Shown here piece after piece: positions 32,960 to 44,583 of a stretch of DNA of 64,000 nucleotides; the stretch's first letter is position 1; every line of letters begins with the position of its first letter. The position numbers and the translations under genes are program-made. Under the pieces are notes generated by a model, which was not told the DNA's origin, did no database searches, and was given only the letters and a program-made list of their open reading frames with translations. Source of the stretch: Caenorhabditis remanei (lineage: Eukaryota; Nematoda; Chromadorea; Rhabditida; Rhabditidae); contig NC_071329.1 in NCBI RefSeq assembly GCF_010183535.1, positions 15,438,001 to 15,502,000 of the forward strand, written 5' to 3'.

Positions 32960-35125
32960 TTAATTCGACGTAGTGATGCCCTTTGACTCAGAGTAGGTAG
33001 CTGAAATAAAAGCATCAACTAAGTTTTCTATAAATCAGACTCACTTTTCTCCGAAGTGACGTCATCTCTACAATTCTTGAACTTGCAGAACATGTTGCTC
33101 ACAGCTCCGACCCCTTCATTCCCGAATCCATTTCCACCACAAGAAACTACCAACTGGGCACATATTTGGCTTTGAGACACTACTTCGAACCCGCTCTAAA
33201 TATTTGAGATTTTGATTCCTAGACGTTAACTTTATGAATTCGCTCAGCAGAGTTCTTACAACTGCGCTTCACTGAAACCCCCCCCCCCTGAAAAATGCCT
33301 CTTTTTCTCTGAGTCTCTCAATTTCGCCCACTATTTTCTTCGGTTTCACTAGAGCGCTGTTGTAAGAAGCGTGCCGTGCTAAATAGATCACATACATATA
33401 ACACAATATTGTCGCAAACTTGTCCTATCTCAGGCCTGCAATCCACCAAATAGGTGCCACATCCCTCATTGGACATCTGTCTGAAATTTTATTTAATCTT
33501 GATGACTGAAGGCAGTTCCACTAACTTAAGAACTGGTCTTGTTAACTTCACATTGTCATTAAGCAGTATGTTCTCGAAGTCGGTACAGTGTCCATTGCAA
33601 CCTGAAAATGTTTTAATGCTCTTTAATTCTTTTGGGAGACTCACGATCTGAAGTTGTTGAGGCAAGTGACACTGTGTAGTCAGTTGACTCGACAGATACA
33701 GTAGCTGAAATCTTACATTATTTTGTTACACTTTTGAAGCTGTGCCTCACATTCGGTGCCATTCACTGTCGTGGTGAAACTGTATTCGGATACGGTAGAA
33801 AGGGACGGAGTAGCTGAAAAATTTCACATTTGAACAAGTGTTTCAAAAAACTCAGAGTAGGTAGCTCACTTTCCTCTGATGTACTTGTGACGTTATCTCT
33901 ACAATTCTTGAACTTGCAGAACATGTTGCTCACAACTCCGACTCCTTCGTTCCCAAACCCATTTCCAGCACAAGAAACTGGCAACTGGGCACACACTGGG
34001 CTCTGGGACACTACTTCGAGTCCGTTCTAAACTTTTGAGATTTTGATTTTGAACTCTCGCTCACATACATATAACAAAATATTGTCACAAATCTGTCCTT
34101 TCTCCGGTCTGCAATCCACAAAATAGGTGCCACAACCCTCGTTGGAAATTTGTCTGAAATTTTATTTAATCTTGATGACCGGAGGCAGTTCCACTAACCT
34201 GAGAACCGGTCTTGTTAATTTTACATTGTCATTTAGCAATACTTTTTCGAAATCGGTACAGTGTCCATTGCATCCTGAAAATGTTGAAATGCACTCATCT
34301 TAATGGGAGACTCACGATCTGATGTAGTTGAAGCTAGTGACACTGTGTAATCAGTTGACTCAGAGTACGCAGTAGCTAAAACCCAACATTATTTTGTCAC
34401 ACCGCTGAAACTGTGTCTCACATTCGATACTATTCACTGTCGTGGTGAGAGTATATTCGGATACGGTAGAAGGGGACGTAGTAGCTGAAAAACTTTATAT
34501 TTGAAGGTCTGTTTCAAGAAAAACTGTACGATCTCAACTTACTCGGAATATAGCAATCCTCTGAATAGCAAGAAAACTCAGTTTGGACTCTGAAATTTCA
34601 TAAACTACATTTATTAAATTTGCCGAGAACACTAACTCTTCATTCCACATATACTTCCCTTCCGGACTACATGTCAATTCCAAATGAGGCCAAACAGTTC
34701 CGTCATCATTTGTGACTCGTTTGAATGACCCATCTGGGAGATAACTCTAAAATTTTTTCTGAAATTCATAGATAATAAGCTTAATTACGTCTAGAACCGC
34801 ATCAGAACATTCTGGAATATCACATGCCACCACTGTCACTACACATCCATTTTCGTGGAAGTTTCTGCAACGATTTTGGGTTAGAATTTTGTCTGAAAGG
34901 CTACCTACCCCATGATAATTGGGGCTGGTGTGTTATTCCTGCTAACAAGTTTCAGAGATAAGGGATCACATGACTTGCAGTCTGAAAATGTAAGTTTAGA
35001 AATTTGAATATTTAAATGCGTTCGAAATCACTTTCAGAAGCAGGAGTTGTGGATTCAGCTGCCTCAATGCTCACAAAGAATTGAGAATTGACTAGAAATA
35101 TAAAGAGAAGTCCAGGGAAATTCAT
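32960..35125 (-). CDS. Secreted modular cysteine-rich protein (DUF281/C6-like), sixteen exons
   Basis: Minus-strand exons, listed low to high: 32960-33000, 33045-33195, 33396-33480, 33526-33601, 33645-33704, 33751-33813, 33870-34026, 34069-34153, 34199-34274, 34316-34375, 34422-34484, 34543-34589, 34637-34746, 34789-34864, 34909-34981, 35032-35125. They total 1317 bp, 438 aa, all in phase. The signal peptide starts MNFPGLLFIFLV. A first domain (~30-150) has the CxxC, GCVVTVVAC and LTCSPEGKYMW pattern of nematode DUF281/C6-type domains. Then two near-identical modules follow, each a Ser/Thr-rich linker (STVSEY, STDYTVSLAS) plus a Cys domain with CNGHCTDFE, GCGTYFVDC, FGNEGVG and FCKFKNC. Each module is encoded by five exons of nearly fixed length (63, 60, 76, 85, ~151-157). 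It ends with a short TTYSESKG tail and AATAAA just after. Extracellular role inferred; molecular function unknown. Confidence 0.78.
33245..33385. mobile_element. Short palindromic MITE in intron
   Basis: TTCTTACAACTGCGCTTCAC at the left and TAGAGCGCTGTTGTAAGAAG at the right mirror each other. It is the same family as 18760-18890. A run of ten or more C near 33280 marks the centre-left. It explains the long 200-bp intron here. Confidence 0.6.
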
Positions 35126-35129
35126 GTTA

Positions 35130-36160
35130 CAGTACATAACACTGATGTATGAGTTCTCTGCTAGAGAATATCATATGAATTATTCAAAAAATTATGAATA
35201 GAAAGGAGAGTTAATTAGTATGCATGTAATTAGTTATCTGTAATTGTGATGTGTTGGATGAGGTTGAACAGTTGAACTCTATGTATCATGATTTGAAGAA
35301 ACGAAAGATAATCGTTCTATCGTAGTGAAGTGATTTCAGAAAAATTTACTACACGGAAGAATTTCTAATTTTTCCCGATTTTGCTTGAAAATGCTAATTT
35401 TTTCCTCTTTTTTTAAAACTAAATACTTTTTTATCACTGTTTCTAGCGTATTTTCAAGCGCTTTTTCAACCAAATTCCCTTTCTTGTTTACGAGGAGTAC
35501 ACGGCCGCTTTTTCGAAAATTCTCCAATTTCGTTCAAAACTAGTCATTATCTCCCGGTTTTACGTCATGTATCAGTTTGACAACTTTATTTATTGCAAAA
35601 TCTATCTAAAAATCAGAAAAAGTAGTTATTTTCACCAAAAAAAGCGTTCTTCTTGACTCCATTAATTTTGACGATACTCTTCTTGTCCACAAGGAATACA
35701 CGACGGAATTCCAGAAATTTCGTTCAAAACCATAATTTTCGGCTGGTAAAACGGATTTTCCATACTGCCTTGAAACTGAATATGCGAATCTGTCTGGAAG
35801 TCAGGAGCACTGATTTTGATGGAACAAGCTGTAATGTGTTGAAAAATTTTATTTTTCATTTTTTTTAGGAATTCGAAATTTTTTGTGCGAGGTTTAACCG
35901 AAAAAAGCGAAAAAAAATGGAATAAAAATGAGCTTTGATCGAAAAATTTAACTCCCTATTGTTCGTCCATGTTATAAGCACGCGATTTGGCTGAGCGGCG
36001 ACTTAGCCTGCCAAGTAGTGTGCAAACGCGCTTCACGGTTTGGCGGGAGAATAATTCGAGGACATATGGGCAAAAAATGACCCTATGGCAAATTACCAAG
36101 ATAATTTCAGGTACACATAACATTCAAAAAGAATAAACAGATTTATTAAGCAACACACTT
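35130..36160. other. Intergenic spacer, no gene seen
   Basis: Two diverged repeats of a block with TTCGTTCAAAAC and CTGTCTGGAAGTC-like sequence occur near 35530-35610 and 35720-35810. A short segment with GCACGCGATTTGGCTGAGCG near 35978 has no tRNA fold I could make. No convincing coding frame. Confidence 0.4.
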
Positions 36161-36163
36161 AAA

Positions 36164-37117
36164 TTACTCAACAATCGAAGTTGCCGTTTCCATCTTCTTA
36201 CAACCAGAATGCGTGCAGAATAGTTCCTTGATACTTCTGAAAACCTCTCCATTGTTGAAATCACATTAGAAAATAGTACTCACCTCCCACCAGCTCCAAA
36301 TTTCCCATTTCTCAGACACTGAATCTCTCCCTCCACCAAAGTCCCATTAGTTTCAGCCAGGGTATACAACTGGTCATCGCTAGCTATGTATTGGATAGCA
36401 AACGAGTCACAAGAATCCACGGTATAGAGATTACAAGACACGGCGTGCGCTTTGCAGGAGCAGTCTTCTGTGGCGATGTCGCTGAAATTCTTGAGAAAGG
36501 TCAAATGGGGATATTGGTTGTAGTGACTTACTAGTACCAAGGCTTCACTTTGCCAGTAGAGTTAGCGTAGTTGAAGACGTCAGAAATTTGGCAGGTGAAG
36601 CATACTAAAAATTTGAGTTATCAGATCTGGTCAGGAACTCATAACTAACTAGGAAAGGCCTCCGAGTGATAGTAGAGTTATAGGATATGACCTATATCAT
36701 TGGAAATCTGAGAAAACTCCGGTTTCAAAAATGTATTCAGTTTTTGGCTTCGAGATCTGGTATTCAAGAAAAACAAGGTCAAACAGACCGCATTACTACC
36801 ACTCACAGCACATGTCGGTGAGGTTATGACTTGTCAACGGTCCAAGCTTTGACCTTGTTTTTCTCGAATACCATTCCTCCATGGCAAAAACTGAATTTAT
36901 ATATTTGAAATCAGCGTTTTCTCACCTTTCCAATGATTTATGTCACGTCATATAACTCCACGGTCACTCGAGGCCTTCCCTGGTAAGGAAACTCACAATC
37001 CTCGCCCATCGTCGTCGTCGCCATAGTTGTCGTGGGCTCCTCCTCTGTAGTCGTAGTCTCCATCCGACAATTCGTGTACATACAAAATATTTCATCGATT
37101 AGACTAGCCCCATCCGT
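36164..37117 (-). CDS. Cysteine-rich DUF281/C6-like secreted protein, 5' end missing
   Basis: Minus-strand exons supported by phase are about 37117-36997, 36604-36532, 36481-36284 and 36236-36164 (stop TAA). The first visible exon is the tail of one Cys module (IFCMYTNCRMETTT) followed by a Thr/Glu-rich linker (TTTTEEEPTTTMATTTMG). The next exons form a full module: CFTCQISDVF, DCSCKAHAVSC, IQCLRNGKFG and ending LFCTHSGCKK. I find no signal peptide or start codon between 37117 and the lectin gene start at 37339, so the 5' part is lost or unrecognised. The large intron 36605-36996 contains a foldback element. It is probably a truncated relative of the gene at 32960-35125 and may be a pseudogene. 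Confidence 0.6.
36665..36955. mobile_element. Foldback MITE, second copy of the kinase-intron-2 family
   Basis: TTGGAAATCTGAGAAAACTC, AGTTTTTGGCTTCGAGATC and AAGAAAAACAAGGTCAA on the left mirror TTGACCTTGTTTTTCTCGAA, ATGGCAAAAACTGAATTTAT and GCGTTTTCTCACCTTTCCAA on the right. The tips ATATGACCTATATCATT and AATGATTTATGTCACGTCAT pair only partly. Confidence 0.65.
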
Positions 37118-37338
37118 TGCCAAATATTCTCCGAATTTTAGTTAACGATTCCTCACCTCAAACTGATGTCATATTTCAGAAACCACATTTTCAAAATCTG
37201 TTTACTTCAACGCTATGCACACAATATCATGTTATCAGTTACCATTTTATTATAATTCTGAAACTTCCGCCGCAAGGTGTCATCCTCTATATAAACTCCC
37301 TGATAAGAATCTGACTTCATCTTCTGCTCTCCCACACA

Positions 37339-40300
37339 ATGCAACTTTTTATAGTTGCAATCTTCTCTTTCTGCATTGCATTTGTTGCATGCTCCACCCC
37401 AGTATGCATGCATGGGTTCACTCTGGCCAACAACAAGTGCTTAAAACTATACACCAATGAAACCACTTACGACGCACTCTCTGACTCGTTCGAGCATCGA
37501 TCAACAGACCATGTTCACCCGAAAAAAGTCGACCATCTCCGATTTGCCAATCCTTTTGATCAAAGATAGTATCAAGTGTTCTCAGCAAATTGGGGTACTT
37601 TTTGGCCAGGTCCGTCACCTGGGTACCTAGAAAAATCAAAAAATCGATATTTTTCGAAAATTTTTCCTGAAGGAGTTAGGAATGAAATCTCAACGGGAAA
37701 TTAATGTAGACACTATTTTAAGCATTTTTTGTGTTCAGAACAAAATTCCAGCTCAACACCTTCATAGTGAAAATTTTGAAAATTTATGAAATTTTCGGGT
37801 TTTTTTCATGAAATCGTTTTTATCTCGGCAGGGACACGAGAAGACGGGCTTTTTTATTTTAAATTCGGAATCTACATAAAATTTGGTATTGGAAACATGC
37901 TGTCCCTACTCGTATCTCTAGACCTAAAAAAAGATTTTTTGGGAAGAATGAGAAAAACTGCGATTTTAATTTTCGAGGTCCTCCGGTAAATTATTTTTGA
38001 TGTTCCAAAACAAAGGTTTTTTGAATTTTTTTATTCAGTCATGTCATTTTATTTTATTCCGAACGCGATTTTCGATCATACCACAAAAAATTTTTCGAAA
38101 AAATTGAATTTTTTGAATTTTTGAAATTTTTTCCTGAAATGAATCATTTGAACTGAAATATGAAGGATAACATTATAAAATTAGAAGGATATGATTGAAA
38201 CATAATTTAGGTTTATGAAAAAACTAATTTCCATCATCGGGTCATCTGCAACGTACGATTTCATGATGAAATTTAGAGAAATGTTCAACTACGGTAGTTG
38301 ATGCATAGGAACTTTGTACTTGCAACGTTATTTGGCAAAAGACTGTGTTGAAAATGACAGAAAACATAAGAAAACTGCAAAAATTGATTAATATAGCAAG
38401 ACTTTCGAAAAAAAAATTGAAAAAAAGAGACTCATACATGTTCAATGGTCTGACCTTTTTTGGAAGTCAGAAAAGGTTTTTTTCAATTTTTTTTTCGAAA
38501 GTCTTGCTATATTAATCAATTTTTGCAGTTTTCTTATGTGTGCTGTCATTTTCAACACAGTCCTTTGCCAAATAACGTTGCAAGTACAAAGTTCCTATGC
38601 ATCAACTACCGTAGTTGAACATTTCTCTAAATTTCATCATGAAATCGTACGTTGCAGATGACCCGATGATGGAAATTATTTTTTTCATAAACCTAAATTA
38701 TGTTTCAATCATATCCTTCTAATTTTATAATGTTATCCTTCATATTTCAGTTCAAATGATTCATTTCAGGAAAAAATTTCAAAAATTCAAAAAATTCAAT
38801 TTTTTCGAAAAATTTTTTGTGGTATGATCGAAAATCGCGTTCGGAATAAAATAAAATGACATGACTGAATAAAAAAATTCAAAAAACCTTTGTTTTGGAA
38901 CATCAAAAATAATTTACCGGAGGACCTCGAAAATTAAAATCCAAGTTTTTCTCATACTTTCCAAAAAATCTTTTTTTAGGTCTAGAGATACGAGTAGGGA
39001 CAGCATGTTTCCAATACCAAATTTTATGTAGATTCCGAATTTATAATAAAAAAGCCCGTCTTCTCGTGTCCCTGCCGAGATAAAAACGATTTCATGAAAA
39101 AAACCCGAAAATTTCATAAATTTTCAAAATTTTCACTATGAAGGTGTTGAGCTGGAATTTTGTTCTGAACACAAAAAATGCTTAAAATAGTGTCTACATT
39201 AATTTCCCGTTGAGATTTCATTCCTAACTCCTTCAGGAAAAATTTTCGAAAAATATCGATTTTTTGATTTTTCTAGGTACCCAGGTGACGGACCTGGCCA
39301 AAAAGTACCCCAATTTGCTGAGAACACTTGATACTATCTTTGATCAAAAGGATTGGCAAATCGGAGATGGTCGACTTTTTTCGGGTGAACATGGTCTGTT
39401 GATCGATGCTCGAACGAGTCAGAGAGTGCGTCTTACAAACTAGCAGAACAATCTTGTAAAACTTTCGGAGCTACATTGGTCACTCCCAAGAATTTGAATG
39501 TGAGTTATCACAAGTTTCAGAATAGTTTCCAAAAAAGTTTCCAGGATAACCGTGCCATAACAACTTTCATCGGATCGTCCGCATCTTTAGTATGGATGGG
39601 TTTATACTGTCTCGACAGTAATCCTTCGAAATATTTGTGGGATGATGCCTCGGGCTCTGCAGATAGTTATAATAGTTTTGCAAGTGGTGAGTTCCAAATT
39701 TTTCGGATAGATAACAATTTGTCGTTTATGACAATGAAGAAGCAGTGAAATAACAAATTTCATAAGTGAGACATCGAAAAATAAGAAGTTTTTGTTTTTT
39801 TCTGGTTATGCTATGCCTAGATTTTCGCTTACTTGCAAACCGGACCGAAACAGGGCGTCCCGGGCCGGCCCGTAACTCGTTTGAAACGCAATATTGAGAG
39901 CTGGAAAACATACCAAAATGTAGATTTCGGCGAGTTCTATGTGACCGACCATCTTCAAGCCGGAAGGATGTTCGTTAATGCCCCGCGGGCCGAACCAGAA
40001 TGGTTTCCTGGCCATTTTGGCACTTGATCCCCCCGGGACGCTCCGATCCTTAGTAGGTCTTAGACGTAGATCGTGCTGAAAGTAAATACTTTTCAGGCGT
40101 TTTGGTTTCTAAATGTTAACGCTTTTTCCTTGCGAGTTTCCTATCAACGATCAAATACCTCGATTTTGACTTTTTGATTTCTCTCGTAAACTGATAAGGG
40201 CATATTAATACGACTTCCAGGTTTCCCTCTCGTCGATATCGGAAAATGTGTTTACTACTCGGCGCAAGGGGCGTTGGCAGGAAAATGGTTGAGCGGGGAC

Positions 40301-41184
40301 TGCGAAAAAGAAACGAGAGCTTATGTTTGTGAACTGCCTCATACTTATGCAGGTGATCCCATCCGCTGATTCATCTCGTTTATGTTTGTTTTAAGATTCT
40401 TGTCAGTTCAATTATAACGGTCACTGCTACACCATCCATAATCCAACGACCTTTGTTCAAGCTCAATTTATTTGTGAGCAGGAATGCGGAAATCTGGCTT
40501 CGATTACATCTGCAAACGAGAACAGATACCTCCAAACACTAACGAATAATCTGGTTATGGATAGTTATCTGATAGGTGGAATGTGGCCATCTATCAACGT
40601 ATTCAACTGGATTGATGGATCTGCTACAAACTACAATAATATAGATCGATATGCTTCATATAATGCAAACTGTATGGCAGTCTCCAACTCAGCGTCACTC
40701 TCCGTGCCGCCTGGATATTGGTATAGTACTAGTTGTACTACTACTCATACCTTCATCTGCAAACGACCTGCTGGTGTTAAATGTAGTGGAACTCCTCCTC
40801 CAGTGACTATCACCCCAGTCCCATCAAACCCATCATTCTGCAACTCTACACTTCTCCTTGCACCTGGAGTCATCACGACCCCCAATTTTCCACAAAATTA
40901 TGCTAACAACCAGTTCTGTTCATATCAATTGAATACCCTAGGATCCTACAACATTCTTCTCCATTTTACTAGTTTCCCAGACTGAAAATTGTTGTGATTA
41001 CGTCTCTGTTTATGACGGAGATTCGACGAGCAGTCGAAGAATTGGAACTTACCAAGGAAGCTATTCGCCATTCAGTGTGTCCTCAACTGGAAACACAATG
41101 TTTGTCACATTCCAAACGGACTCGAGTAACGTTTACCCAGGATTTTCAGCCAGATATATATCATACACTCAATACTCAGGTTGA
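37339..41184 (+). pseudogene. C-type lectin/CUB gene 1, interrupted by a palindromic element and frameshifted
   Basis: Exon 1 starts at 37339 (MQLFIVAIFSFCIAFVACST) and is split after ETTY by the 1.96-kb element at 37471-39432. The frame resumes at 39437 with KLAEQSCKTFGATLV and the exon ends at 39499. Exons 39545-39686 and 40221-40352 complete the first CTLD, and exon 4 from 40396 holds the second CTLD (NGHCYTIH, FICKRPAG) and the CUB domain (CNSTLLLAPGVITTPNF). A one-base frameshift near 40977-40983 puts TGA after SFPD; the remaining CUB sequence (YVSVYDGDST, STGNTMFVTF) continues in another frame to 41184. Other than these two lesions the gene is well preserved. Confidence 0.85.
37471..39432. 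mobile_element. 1.96-kb near-perfect palindrome with TTAC target duplication
   Basis: Begins GACGCACTCTCTGACTCGTT and ends in its reverse complement. The arms of ~960 bp meet near 38430-38470 around TGTTCAATGGTCTGACC. It is flanked by TTAC at 37467-37470 and 39433-39436. No transposase-like protein is encoded. A related copy with a truncated left end is at 61218-62751. The family is not recognised by me. Confidence 0.85.
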
Positions 41185-41509
41185 AAATTGAACTGATTGA
41201 ATTGATAAAGATGTTATTTTGAAAAAAATGTTAATGTTCGAACCGAAAAATTAGCTTTGAGCAATGAAGTTGTAAATAGCAATTTCAAAGTCGCAGTGAA
41301 AAATCCAAAATGAGTTGAGAGGCAAAAAAGTTACATGAAATTTTTTTTTCCCACAAGTAAACATAATGGTTGTTTCATAACTTCCAGTATTAACTGCTGT
41401 TGGGTAATATCGGAATGATAATGGACAATTTAATTTTGGCTGAACTCACACTCACGATTCGAGTGCATCCGGTCCAATAAGAGCAGGAACAAAAAGTCGC
41501 ATTTGGTTC

Positions 41510-41800
41510 GTCTCGATTCGCAAATTATTCGCAAAGTTCGCGAGACAAAGCGAGCTGTTCGCATGTCACGCGTTGATCATTTCTACCGATGATTTTCTGA
41601 AAATAAAAATTTGTTAATTAAAATCGTGAACTTTTCCAAAATAATGAAATAAACATTTTAGAAAAATAAATAGAAATGAGAGTAGAAAAAGTTCACGTTT
41701 TTAATTAACAAATTTTTATTTTCAGAAAATCAACGGTAGAAATGATCAGCGCGTGACATGCGAACAGTTCGCTTTGTCTCGCGAACTTTGCGAGTAATTT
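41510..41800. mobile_element. Small inverted-repeat element between lectin 1 and the Cys-rich gene
   Basis: The left arm has GTTCGCATGTCACGCGTTGA, TCATTTCTACCG and GAAAATAAAAATTTGTTAAT. The right arm mirrors it with ATTAACAAATTTTTATTTTC, CGGTAGAAATGATCAGCGCG and TGACATGCGAAC. The arms are about 110-120 bp. A GACGAAYCG-type degenerate repeat follows at 41800-41960. Confidence 0.65.
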
Positions 41801-42335
41801 GCGAGAAATGAACTTTCCGAACATTTTGCGAATCGAGACGAACCGAACCGAGACGAATCGGGACGAATTGAGACCGCATTCCCGCGGTACTCGCATGAAC
41901 TCTCCTCGCGGGACAGGGTGTCTTGCGATGCAACACTCTAATCCTGTTTCGACTTGCGAGAGAGTGCATTGACTTGTTACTGGCCAGGCCGGGAAAAATA
42001 AATAAAAAATAAAATGAATATTCTTGGTCCGGACCGCTCAGCCCGTTTTGAAAATTTTTTTTGGATAGTTTTTGAAATTTTTTTTCAACTTTTATTACTT
42101 TTTGTCGAATAAACCTGTGATTCATTTTATAATGAGAAAACATTTCATTGAGTTAAGAGAGCAGATAAAGTGCCGAAAACTAGTGTACAACCCGATATAG
42201 TTATTCTAAAAATGGTTTCGACATAAACCATGAAAAATAACAGTCCATATCGCAACATGTGAACAGAAAGTGGGGGCAATAAATATGTCATCAAATCGCA
42301 TTGAAAAACATCAGCTTTTCCGAAATGGTGGGAGA

Positions 42336-43218
42336 CTAGAAACAAGTCCGAAAAACGCATTTGATTTCGCTGATGTCTGTACTAAAATTAACGCGTTTAT
42401 ACTTAAAGACAAAAAATACTAAAAACTCACATATCCATCCATTTATATAATCCGTCGTTTGCACAAGCAAGTATAGCGTAAGCCTCACTCCCACCATCTG
42501 CGATTGAATGGTCCCCAGTTGGATTGACCACCTGAAATTTCCTGAATTTCTAGAAATCAATATTTTATCACTTACAAACATTTCTGTTGTATCGCATTGC
42601 TTGCCGTCTGATCGGATACAACCTACCTCTGTCCGTAAACAGCCATCAACTGGATCTCTTGGTCTAAATAACTAATATATTATAGTTACTATATTAGTTA
42701 CTAGAGTTATTAGAACCATTTTATTAACTAATATAGTTAAAAAAATTTGTTGTAACTTACGTGGTAGAGTAGTCGGCACCAACGTCGCCAGCCGGATCAA
42801 AAGTAACTGGAATATCGTCTATGTTGCATTGATCGCACACTGAAAAACAGTAAACACGGTGCTTGAAAAGGAAACTTATTTGATGTCTCTAGTAGAAGAG
42901 ACCTCGTTAAAGATGAAATGAATACGTACTGGTTTCTGCTGCAGCTGTAGTACTTTGTGCTGTTACAGGTCCAGCGGTAGCCATAGGTGTGGTATCCATA
43001 GGTGTATTATCCATAGGCGTAGTAGCCATAGGTGTATCATCCATAGGCGTAGTAGCCATAGGTGTAGTGGCCATATCATCCGTGGGTACTTCTGTTTCAT
43101 CTGTAGGAAGATTAGCAGCAGTTGAACTTATAGAAACTTCTTCCGGAGCTATCATTCGGACACACATTTCAACAAAAATAGGTATAGATAGAGAAATTAG
43201 AACAATACGGAGAAACAT
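42336..43218 (-). CDS. Secreted Thr/Pro/Met-repeat protein with one DUF281/C6-like domain (five exons)
   Basis: Minus-strand exons 43218-42930, 42839-42761, 42663-42576, 42531-42431 and 42381-42336 total 603 bp, 200 aa, all in phase. The signal peptide is MFLRIVLISLSIPIFVEM. A low-complexity region (~45-90) is built of TTPM, DDTPMA and DNTPMD repeats and is probably O-glycosylated. The C-terminal domain (~97-199) has CDQC, GCLRTEVGC, ILACANDGLYKW and the terminal ISEIKCVFRTC, which is the nematode DUF281/C6 pattern of a CxxC start, GC..V.C, C...W and a final C. It resembles the modules of the 32960-35125 gene but is single. Extracellular; function unknown. Confidence 0.8.
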
Positions 43219-43599
43219 TTTTTTTCACGTATTTCGTCACCTGCAATAGAATGAATAAATATGAGTTTGACTGTCTAGCGAGCATAAGTGAGTATACCTC
43301 CATACTTTCATATGTATCTCAGCTGAAACAAGTCCGTTTTGCATAAACTTTTTTTTCAAAGATAGCTGAAGTATCCAGTAAAATTGACATAAGTTTTTTG
43401 TTTGAGGTGATCAGCTGATTTTTAAGATTATCAACTTTTCCTGATCTTGATTTCAAAATCCAAAAAAAAACTTTTTATTTTTGAACTGGACCCTATGATT
43501 TTTCAAGTCGAAAATGTTGAGTAACGTTCATAAAAACAAAATATTATGTTAGAATGCTTCTGTGAATCTTCATCATCGTGCTACAGCTCCAGAAGTCCA

Positions 43600-43640
43600 A
43601 AGTGGGTTTTCCTATATAAACCATACTGAAAGGCGCGCAA
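43600..43640 (+). promoter_or_regulatory. Orphan lectin-type core promoter
   Basis: TATATAAACCATACTGAAAG (from ~43613), preceded by TTTTCC, matches the core promoter of lectin gene 2 (50860-50888). No lectin exon follows. It is the only visible trace of a missing or displaced lectin copy. Confidence 0.55.
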
Positions 43641-43644
43641 ACGT

Positions 43645-44580
43645 TGAAAACGAATATCAATGCTTACGTTAGAGATCTATGATTATGTTAGATAGTCTAG
43701 ACTGATAGGAGAAGGAGAATAGGAGATGGATTGTGATTCGGATGAGAAGGAAAAATGAATGAAGATGGAGGGGCTATCGTGTGAAAAGAGGGTAGCTGAT
43801 AAGGATGATAACGGGCAACTAGCCAAAAGATCAAGATTGTTGTCGATATGATATTCAAAAGCGATCTTTCTTTCAAATTGTTGTCATGGACAAGTTTCGC
43901 GATATCGCAAAGTGTCTTTAGATTCCTCCTTCGTAAGACTTTTCTGAGCCCTTTGATCTTTCCATGTTCTGTGCTTGAAAAGTGAAAATGTTTTCCACTG
44001 AGTCGTCTCGTCACTATAAAAAGTCAAAGTCATTGAGGCAGAATCTTTATATTTTCAAACTTGTCAATGGCCGGGCCGGACCGAAATTGGAATTTTTCGT
44101 CGGCCCGGGTTTTGAAATTCCAAAATTTTTTGAACTCAATTTGGAACGAAATTTTGAAATTTTTTGAATTTTTTTTTAAATGTCGAATTTTTGACTATAC
44201 TTGGCTAGGAAACCTTCACCGAGACCGTTTTGCTAGAATTCGTTCTACTATACTTTTCTCTGTGCATTTTTTTCTCATTTTACTGAAGCTTAGAAACTCG
44301 GAGGCTTTCATATTCTCATCTACAAAAAATGCACTTAAAGTTTTTTTCGAAAGTTTTTAGATTGATCGGCGGCGATGCCGCCTCCCTCCCCAAATATTTT
44401 CAATTTCTACGTTTAAAAGTTAAACAACACTTATCCAGTCTATCTTCTCCCGTCTATCTTCAGTATATCTTTTCTCACATTCATTCAGTCTCTTAATTTA
44501 ATTTTAATTTCAGTCGTTCTCTTTTGTATCTGAACGCGTTTCACCAAACTGAAGGTCAGAAGTCTGAGAATTTCATTTTC
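43645..44580. other. Spacer with GC-rich repeat trace
   Basis: A fragment of the GGCCGGGCCGG repeat lies at 44065-44110 (GGCCGGGCCGGACCG and CGTCGGCCCGGG). An open frame on the minus strand at 43697-44014 has no recognised domain and is not called as a gene. The rest is AT-rich with no feature I can support. Confidence 0.4.
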
Positions 44581-44583
44581 ATA

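Noticed and set aside
37786..39117. Mirrored ~67-aa frames beginning MKFSGFFHEI
   Set aside because: Also a product of palindrome symmetry; low-complexity AT-rich translation and no family resemblance.
43697..44014. 105-aa minus-strand open frame with a basic helical N-terminus
   Set aside because: No homology recognised, C-terminal half is Pro/Ser/His low-complexity, and there is no splice or polyadenylation context. It could be reconsidered with RNA-seq.
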